Below, piece by piece: positions 33,122-38,217 of a DNA stretch of 38,217 nucleotides. The stretch is from Streptomyces boluensis. Its GTDB lineage: Bacteria > Actinomycetota > Actinomycetes > Streptomycetales > Streptomycetaceae. Under the pieces are notes generated by a model that did no database searches, was not told the origin of the DNA, and saw only the letters and a list, made by a program, of their open reading frames with translations. Where the stretch lies: assembly GCF_009908195.1 (NCBI RefSeq), contig NZ_JAAAHS010000027.1:1-38217 (forward strand). Reading direction: 5' to 3'. A program made the position numbers and the translations under genes. The stretch's first letter is position 1; each line of letters begins with the position of its first letter.

Positions 33122-34738
33122 CTACCGCTCAGCCCAAGGCACCAACGGCGACCGGTAATAGTTCATCCCGAGCGCGTCCCACCGAGGCCCCTGCCCCGCG
33201 AGCCGCACCTTGTACGTGTCCCAGTCGTGGGTGGAAGCCGGGGACCAGCCCAGCTCCGCGATCCCGGGCAGCCGCGGGAACGCCATGTACTCGATGTGCT
33301 CGGACGTCGAGATCGTCTCGGACCACAGCGGCGCCTCGACCCCGAGGACCGACTCCTCCGGCGCGCCCTGCAGATAGGCCCCCGGGTCCCAGTCGTAGGA
33401 CCGGTCCACCTCGACGTACCCCGCCCAGGCGAGACCGAGAGGCGTCTGCGCGTCGTACTTCATGTCGAGGTACGCCCGGTCCGCCGGGGACAGCACCAGC
33501 TTCGTGCCGTTCTTCGCGGCGTTCACGACCTGGTCCCGCTCGGCCTGGCCGGTCTTGTCGTAGCCCCAGTACTGCGCGACCGCCCCGGCAGCCGGCTTCG
33601 CACCGGTCAGCTGGTGCCAACCCAGCACCGTCTTCCCGTACTTGGCGACCACCGGCTGGACCCGCTCCATGAACGCCACGTAGTCCTCATGGCTGGTCGA
33701 GTGCGCCTCGTCCCCGCCGATGTGGATGTAGCGCCCCGGCGTCAGCTCGGCGATCTCCCGGATCACGTCGTCCACGAAGTCGTACGTGACCTCCTTCGGC
33801 GCGCACAGCGAGCTGAAGCCCACCTCGGTGCCGGTGTAGAGGGGCGGCGCGACGCCGTCGCAGTTGAGTTCGGCGTACGAGGAGAGCGCGGCATTGGTGT
33901 GGCCCGGCATGTCGATCTCCGGGATCACCTCGAGGAAGCGCTCGGACGCGTAGGCCACGATCTCCTTGTACTGCTCCTTGGTGTAGAAGCCGCCGGGCCC
34001 GCCGCCGACCTGCGTGGAGCCGCCGTGCTTGGCGAGGTTCGGCCAGGAGTCGATGGCGATGCGCCAGCCCTGGTCGTCACTGAGGTGCAGATGCAGCTTG
34101 TTGATCTTGTACATCGCCATCTGGTCGATGTACCGCTTCACCTGCTCCACGGTGAAGAAGTGCCGCGACACGTCGAGCATCGCGCCCCGGTACTCATAGC
34201 GCGGCGTGTCCTCGATGGCCCCGCCCGCGACCAGCCAGGGCCCGGCCTGCCGGCTGCGCTTCTCCACATCCGGCGGCAACTGCTGGCGCAGCGTCTGCAC
34301 CCCGCGGAAGAGTCCGGCCGCCTTGTGCGCGGTGATCGTCACGGCCCCGGAACCGGACTGGAGCCGGTACCCCTCGGCCCCCAGCTCCTTCGCCCCGCCG
34401 GAGAGCCGGAGCCGGATGCCGTCCCGCCCCGCGTCGTCCGTGACCGGAAGGCTCAGCCCGGTCGCGGGCCGCAGCATCCCGGCGAGCTGCTCACCGACCG
34501 CCCGCACGGCCCGCGAGTCCTCCTCGACCCGGATCCGGGTCCCCGCGCCGATCTCGTACGGGGCCCCGCCGGCCTCGACCTTCGATGGGGCGGGGACCAC
34601 CTGACCGAGCGGGGTGGGTCCTGCGGGCGCGGCCGCGCTGTGCGGGGCCGCCGCGAGGGTGGAGATCCCGGCGGCGGCGACGAGGAGAAGTGCGCCTAAC
34701 AGACGGGGAGTTGTCCTGTGCGGTCTCACGGGCGTCAC
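33122..34738 (-). CDS. Secreted beta-N-acetylhexosaminidase, GH20 family
   Basis: Extracellular glycosidase releasing N-acetylglucosamine from chitin oligomers or cell-wall fragments. 538 aa from GTG 34738, which has GAAGGGA a few nt upstream. Signal peptide residues 1 to about 38 (LLGALLLVAAAGISTLAA). The GH20 N-terminal alpha/beta domain covers about 45-180. The catalytic barrel starts at YEYRGAMLDVSRHFF and has HLHLSDDQGWR, EVIPEIDMPGH, and the catalytic pair Asp343-Glu344 in HIGGDEAH. C-terminal substrate elements VLGVEAPLWSE and YMAFPRLPGIAELGW are intact. A DasR-like site lies about 80 bp upstream, consistent with induction by amino sugars. It sits immediately after desD in S. coelicolor as I recall, which helps mark the right edge of the inserted genes. 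Confidence 0.94.
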   Translation of the reverse strand: MTPVRPHRTTPRLLGALLLVAAAGISTLAAAPHSAAAPAGPTPLGQVVPAPSKVEAGGAPYEIGAGTRIRVEEDSRAVRAVGEQLAGMLRPATGLSLPVTDDAGRDGIRLRLSGGAKELGAEGYRLQSGSGAVTITAHKAAGLFRGVQTLRQQLPPDVEKRSRQAGPWLVAGGAIEDTPRYEYRGAMLDVSRHFFTVEQVKRYIDQMAMYKINKLHLHLSDDQGWRIAIDSWPNLAKHGGSTQVGGGPGGFYTKEQYKEIVAYASERFLEVIPEIDMPGHTNAALSSYAELNCDGVAPPLYTGTEVGFSSLCAPKEVTYDFVDDVIREIAELTPGRYIHIGGDEAHSTSHEDYVAFMERVQPVVAKYGKTVLGWHQLTGAKPAAGAVAQYWGYDKTGQAERDQVVNAAKNGTKLVLSPADRAYLDMKYDAQTPLGLAWAGYVEVDRSYDWDPGAYLQGAPEESVLGVEAPLWSETISTSEHIEYMAFPRLPGIAELGWSPASTHDWDTYKVRLAGQGPRWDALGMNYYRSPLVPWAER

Positions 34739-34814
34739 TGGCGGTCCCTTCGAGGGGCTGCGTACCTGTGGGCAAGAACGACCCCCATGGGTACCGCGCA
34801 CCCCCTCCAGGGTC

Positions 34815-34830
34815 AAGGGTGTAGACCAAT
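34815..34830 (-). promoter_or_regulatory. DasR-like (dre) site upstream of hexosaminidase
   Basis: The minus strand reads ATTGGTCTACACCCTT, matching the recalled dre consensus ACTGGTCTAGACCACT at 12 of 16 positions, including the central TGGTCTA. It lies 77 bp upstream of the hexosaminidase start. DasR represses N-acetylglucosamine utilisation genes in Streptomyces. Confidence 0.65.
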
Positions 34831-34889
34831 TTCGAGGGACCGCACCGAGGGACCCCTCCGAGGCTCCCCTCCGCGAAACGACACGACCT

Positions 34890-34905
34890 TGCCCGAAATC
34901 GGGCA
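34890..34905. promoter_or_regulatory. Perfect palindrome TGCCCGAAATCGGGCA before the small gene/glmS unit
   Basis: Seven-bp arms TGCCCGA / TCGGGCA are separated by AA and end 6 bp upstream of the TTG at 34912. It could be an operator for the gene pair or an RNA hairpin; no regulator is identifiable. Confidence 0.4.
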
Positions 34906-34911
34906 GGATTC

Positions 34912-35205
34912 TTGCGATCGGATCCCTCGTACTCCAGGATCGTCCAGGTGCACGACGACCTCATCGACCACCTGACCCGCAGCACCCCGCTCCAGCGGGG
35001 CGAGGCCCTGCGGGTGGTCCAGGACGTCCTCGCGTACTTCGACGAGACGACCGAGCAGTTCGTCCGTCGCCGGCACCGCGAACTCCAGGGTCAGGGCCTG
35101 GTGAACGCGGCCATCTTCGAGCAGATCTCCACGGATCTGCGGTACCGCGCGGTCGCGCCGCCCGAGCTATCGCTCCGGCAGCTGCGCCGCCTCGTCTACG
35201 GCTAG
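34912..35205 (+). CDS. Small conserved Streptomyces protein upstream of glmS
   Basis: A 97-aa helical, charged protein (VHDDLIDHLTRSTPLQRGEALRVVQDVLAYFDETTEQFVRRRHRELQ) with no signal or membrane segment. I recall similar proteins upstream of glmS in other Streptomyces but no assigned function. Start is uncertain: TTG 34912 has AGGA nearby, while GTG 34948 would give an 85-aa protein. It ends 15 bp before glmS and is probably co-transcribed with it. Confidence 0.7.
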   Translation: MRSDPSYSRIVQVHDDLIDHLTRSTPLQRGEALRVVQDVLAYFDETTEQFVRRRHRELQGQGLVNAAIFEQISTDLRYRAVAPPELSLRQLRRLVYG

Positions 35206-35220
35206 GGGAAACAGACACAT

Positions 35221-37038
35221 ATGTGCGGAATCGTCGGATACATCGGCAAGCGTGACGTGGCCCCTCTCCTGCTCGAAGGCCTGCAGCGCCTGGAGTACCG
35301 CGGCTACGACTCGGCCGGCGTCGTCGTCAGCAGCCCGAAGTCGGGCGGCCTGAAGATGGTCAAGGCCAAGGGCCGGGTCCGGGACCTGGAGGCCCGCGTA
35401 CCCAAGCGCTTCACCGGCACCACCGGCATCGCCCACACCCGCTGGGCCACCCACGGCGCCCCCTCCGACGAGAACGCGCACCCGCACATGGACGCCGACG
35501 GCAAGGTCGCCATCGTCCACAACGGCATCATCGACAACGCCTCCGACCTGCGCGCCAAACTCACCGCCGAGGGCGTCGAGTTCCTCTCCGAGACGGACAC
35601 CGAGGTCCTCACCCACCTCATCGCCCGCAACGACGCGGACACCCTCGAGGAGAAGGTCCGCCAGTCCCTCAAGCAGATCGAGGGCACGTACGGCGTCGCC
35701 GTCATGCACGCGGACTTCAACGACCGCATCGTCGTGGCCCGCAACGGCTCCCCGGTCGTCCTCGGCATCGGCGAGAAGGAGATGTTCGTCGCCTCCGACG
35801 TCGCCGCACTCGTCTCCCACACCCGCCAGGTCGTCACCCTCGACGACGGCGAGATGGCCACGATCAAGGCCGACGACTTCCGTACGTACACCACGTCCGG
35901 CACCCGCACGACCGCCGAGCCCACCACCGTGGAGTGGGAGGCCGAGTCGTACGACATGGGCGGCCACGACACGTACATGCACAAGGAGATCAGCGAGCAG
36001 CCGGACGCCGTGGACCGCGTCCTGCGCGGCCGCATCGACGACCGGTTCTCCACCGTGCACCTCGGCGGCCTGAACCTGGACGCCCGCGAGGCCCGCACCA
36101 TCCGCCGCATCAAGATCCTCGGCTGCGGTACGAGCTACCACGCCGGCCTGATCGGCGCGGGCCTGATCGAGTCCCTGGCCCGCATCCCCGCCGACGCCGA
36201 GCCCGCCTCGGAGTTCCGCTACCGCAACCCGGTGGTCGACCCCGACACCCTGTACATCGCGGTCTCCCAGTCCGGCGAGACGTACGACGTGCTCGCCGCC
36301 GTGCAGGAGCTCAAGCGCAAGGGCGCCCGCGTCCTCGGCGTGGTCAACGTGGTCGGCTCGGCCATCGCCCGCGAGGCCGACGGCGGCGTGTACGTGCACG
36401 CGGGCCCCGAGGTCTGCGTGGTCTCCACGAAGTGCTTCACCAACACGGTGGTCGCCTTCGCGCTGCTCGCCCTGCACCTGGGCCGCATCCGCGACCTGTC
36501 CGTCTCCGACGGCAAGCGGATCATCGAGGGCCTGCGCAAGCTGCCCGAGCAGATCTCCGAGATCCTGGAGACCGAGGGCGACATCAAGAAGCTCGCCGAG
36601 CAGTACGCGGAGGCCAAGTCGATGATGTTCATCGGCCGGGTGCGCGGCTACCCGGTCGCCCTCGAGGCCTCCCTGAAGCTCAAGGAGATCTCGTACATCC
36701 ACGCCGAGGCGTACCCCGCCTCGGAGTTGAAGCACGGCCCGCTCGCCCTGATCGAGCCCGCGCTGCCGACGGTCGCGATCGTCCCGGACGACGACCTCCT
36801 GGAGAAGAACCGCGCCGCCCTCGAGGAGATCAAGGCCCGCAGCGGCCGGATCCTCGCGGTCGCGCACCAGGAGCAGGAGAAGGCCGACCACACCGTCCTG
36901 GTGCCGAAGAACGAGCCGGAGCTGGACCCGATCCTGATGGGCATCCCGCTCCAACTCCTCGCCTACCACACGGCGTTGAGCCTCGGCCGGGACATCGACA
37001 AGCCGCGCAACCTGGCCAAGTCCGTGACGGTCGAGTAG
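35221..37038 (+). CDS. glmS: Glutamine-fructose-6-phosphate aminotransferase (isomerising)
   Basis: Makes glucosamine-6-phosphate from fructose-6-phosphate and glutamine, the first committed step to UDP-GlcNAc and peptidoglycan. 605 aa. The N-terminal Ntn-type glutaminase begins MCGIVGYIG with nucleophile Cys2 and contains TGIAHTRWATHG and HNGIIDN. Two SIS sugar-isomerase domains follow: GCGTSYHAGLIG with AVSQSGETYDVLAA, then SMMFIGRVRGYPVALEASLKLKE and HAEAYPASELKHGPLALIE. The C-terminus NLAKSVTVE is standard. Probably the second glmS paralogue of the genome, given its position; a terminator hairpin follows it. Its partner genes (GH20 hexosaminidase, DasR site) suggest amino-sugar-linked control. 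Confidence 0.97.
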   Translation: MCGIVGYIGKRDVAPLLLEGLQRLEYRGYDSAGVVVSSPKSGGLKMVKAKGRVRDLEARVPKRFTGTTGIAHTRWATHGAPSDENAHPHMDADGKVAIVHNGIIDNASDLRAKLTAEGVEFLSETDTEVLTHLIARNDADTLEEKVRQSLKQIEGTYGVAVMHADFNDRIVVARNGSPVVLGIGEKEMFVASDVAALVSHTRQVVTLDDGEMATIKADDFRTYTTSGTRTTAEPTTVEWEAESYDMGGHDTYMHKEISEQPDAVDRVLRGRIDDRFSTVHLGGLNLDAREARTIRRIKILGCGTSYHAGLIGAGLIESLARIPADAEPASEFRYRNPVVDPDTLYIAVSQSGETYDVLAAVQELKRKGARVLGVVNVVGSAIAREADGGVYVHAGPEVCVVSTKCFTNTVVAFALLALHLGRIRDLSVSDGKRIIEGLRKLPEQISEILETEGDIKKLAEQYAEAKSMMFIGRVRGYPVALEASLKLKEISYIHAEAYPASELKHGPLALIEPALPTVAIVPDDDLLEKNRAALEEIKARSGRILAVAHQEQEKADHTVLVPKNEPELDPILMGIPLQLLAYHTALSLGRDIDKPRNLAKSVTVE

Positions 37039-37065
37039 TCACCGCCGCAGCACCCGTACGAACGC

Positions 37066-37109
37066 GAACGACCCCCTGTGCGTGCCACCGAGCACACAGG
37101 GGGTCGTTC
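37066..37109 (+). terminator. glmS transcription terminator
   Basis: Perfect 15-bp arms GAACGACCCCCTGTG / CACAGGGGGTCGTTC with a 14-nt loop, followed by TTTC. It starts 27 bp after the glmS stop. Confidence 0.92.
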
Positions 37110-37277
37110 TTTCGGGCGGCCGGGGTCGCCCATTACCCCGGCCATCGGCGCTGCCCCGGCCGGTGGCCGTCACGCTCCGGCGGGCAGCTCGACACGTGGG
37201 TGCGTTGCGTGACATATCTACCCTTCACAAGGGCGCAAAGCACCTCTACGCGTGAGTAGATTTGTCGACCTCGACGC

Positions 37278-37304
37278 CAACTCGCCTATGAGACAGGTGA
37301 GTTG
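37278..37304 (-). terminator. Hairpin downstream of the universal stress protein gene
   Basis: CAACTCGCCT and AGGTGAGTTG form a 10-bp stem with one mismatch and a 7-nt loop, 12 bp past the stress protein stop on the minus strand. No U-tract follows. A further hairpin CCGGGGT/ACCCCGG lies at 37120-37141. Confidence 0.5.
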
Positions 37305-37316
37305 GGCGGGGCGGCG

Positions 37317-37841
37317 CTACGGAATGACGATCACGGGGCGCTGCGCCCGGCGGGCGAGCCGACCCGCCACCGAGCCGAAGATCCGGCCGACGATGCCGTG
37401 CGTGGAGCCGACGACGATCGCGTCCGCCTCGTACTCCCTGCCGACCTCTTCGAGTTCGTGGCAGATGTCGCCACCGCGCTCGACCAGGATCCAGGGCACC
37501 TCGGACAGGTACTCCGCACAGGCCAGTTCGAGTCCGAGCACCTCGGTGCGGTGATCGGGTACGTCGACGAAGACCGGCGGCTCACAGCCGGCCCACACCG
37601 TGGTGGGCAGCCGGTTGGCGACATGGACGATGATCAGGCCCGAGCCGGAGCGGCTGGCCATCCCGATCGCGTACGCGAGAGCGCGCTCGCTGGACATGGA
37701 GCCGTCGAAGCCGACGACGACGCCGTGCCGGAACGCTGGATCGCAGGACTGGCGCGGTTGAGGTTCCGCGAGCGGGGGCGTCGCCGGTTCGGCGACCTGC
37801 CGCTTGCGGTCCGCGGGTTCAGGGAATTCGTGACCGGCCAT
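37317..37841 (-). CDS. Universal stress protein (UspA domain)
   Basis: A 174-aa cytoplasmic protein with a polar N-terminal extension of about 35 residues and one UspA domain (VVVGFDGSMSSERALAYAIG at the start, ADAIVVGSTHGIVGRIFGSV in the ATP-binding region, RRAQRPVIVIP at the end). The Gly-rich loop is GSTHGIVGRIFGS. It is three residues shorter than the classical G-2x-G-9x-G-S/T motif, so ATP binding may be altered. ATG 37841 is the likeliest start; the open frame extends upstream without similarity and there is no clear Shine-Dalgarno. Such proteins are often linked to hypoxia or redox stress in actinobacteria. It converges on glmS. Confidence 0.85.
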   Translation of the reverse strand: MAGHEFPEPADRKRQVAEPATPPLAEPQPRQSCDPAFRHGVVVGFDGSMSSERALAYAIGMASRSGSGLIIVHVANRLPTTVWAGCEPPVFVDVPDHRTEVLGLELACAEYLSEVPWILVERGGDICHELEEVGREYEADAIVVGSTHGIVGRIFGSVAGRLARRAQRPVIVIP

Positions 37842-38217
37842 CGGTGTCTCGACTGAAGGGAAGTCCTCGGTGAGAGGGACGAATTTCTCGGGCAGGTGTG
37901 GCGCACGGTGAGGAGCGTGTGACCGGGAAACATCTTCCCAACCCCATACCCCCAAGGGTACGGCGACACTCCTCTCCTGCCCAGGTCCCGCAGCGGCCAC
38001 CCGCCACGTTCCCCGGGAGCATGCACGAGCCCGCCCCGTATCGCAACGGTGGCTGCCCTGTACAGGCTTCTGCCTCCCAGCCGTTACCCGCACTTCGGCG
38101 AGGTATGCCTGCCATCTCGCCGCAACGCGCGGACCAGCCCGTTCTGGCCCGCGCACCCCAGTGACCTGGGCGCTCACCGCGCGTTGAACGCGTGGACCCC
38201 CAGCCCCAGGAGCACTC
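37842..38217. other. Region with no supported gene
   Basis: Upstream region of the universal stress protein and the window end. Open frames here are short and show no recognisable protein sequence. GGGAAACATCTTCCC (around 37928-37942) is a small inverted repeat that could be a regulatory site. Nothing else is recognised. Confidence 0.6.

Noticed and set aside
37898-38164. An 88-codon plus-strand frame near the window end
   Set aside because: Proline/alanine-rich composition with no start signal or similarity; probably non-coding.
37842-38217. A hypoxia (DevR-like) operator upstream of the stress protein
   Set aside because: GGGAAACATCTTCCC is symmetric but does not match the motif I know (GGGAC-type half sites), so it was left as an unassigned repeat.

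Overview
The window is high-GC actinobacterial DNA, almost certainly from a Streptomyces chromosome. GC-biased third codon positions, 4-bp ATGA/GTGA start-stop overlaps, GTG/TTG starts, DmdR/IdeR-type iron boxes, a DasR-like site and common Streptomyces intergenic repeats all fit. From memory, the backbone order matches the S. coelicolor region around SCO2771-SCO2789: acyl-CoA/leucine catabolism, desEF, desAB, beta-hexosaminidase, second glmS. I could not run an alignment.

Layout. (1) 33-3330: a PucR-type regulator, a conserved protein of uncertain function, and a convergent CDF metal transporter. (2) 3414-12352: acyl-CoA and leucine catabolism. A TetR regulator, an acyl-CoA dehydrogenase and a TesB thioesterase lie on the minus strand. 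Divergent from them are both subunits of a methylcrotonyl-CoA-type carboxylase, HMG-CoA lyase and AcdH. Two 16-bp palindromes of the form GTTAA-N6-TTAAC sit in the divergent promoter. (3) 12514-31191: a large siderophore locus with three iron boxes. desE-desF (uptake and reduction) and desA-desB (lysine to N-hydroxycadaverine) are as in desferrioxamine loci. After desB, where desC and desD are expected, there is instead a rhizobactin/schizokinen-like set: diaminobutyrate aminotransferase, diaminobutyrate decarboxylase, a second N-hydroxylase, a citrate-type (type A) IucA/IucC synthetase, an IucB/RhbD-like acetyltransferase, an MFS transporter, a type C IucA/IucC synthetase, and a complete FecBCD-type importer with a fused double permease. 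(4) 31350-33020: a VapBC-type toxin-antitoxin pair and two tandemly duplicated small secreted proteins. (5) 33122-37038: a secreted GH20 hexosaminidase, a small conserved protein and glmS. (6) 37317-37841: a universal stress protein; the last ~375 bp carry no recognisable gene.

How it works together (inference). Under iron starvation DmdR/IdeR would release three promoters. One gives DesE/DesF. One gives two diamine-supplying routes (cadaverine via DesA/DesB, 1,3-diaminopropane via Dat/Ddc and the second monooxygenase). One gives the citrate-coupling enzymes, exporter and importer. The likely product is a citrate-hydroxamate siderophore (schizokinen type, arthrobactin type or a mixed two-arm molecule) made from what was a desferrioxamine locus. 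This hybrid is the most interesting feature of the window.
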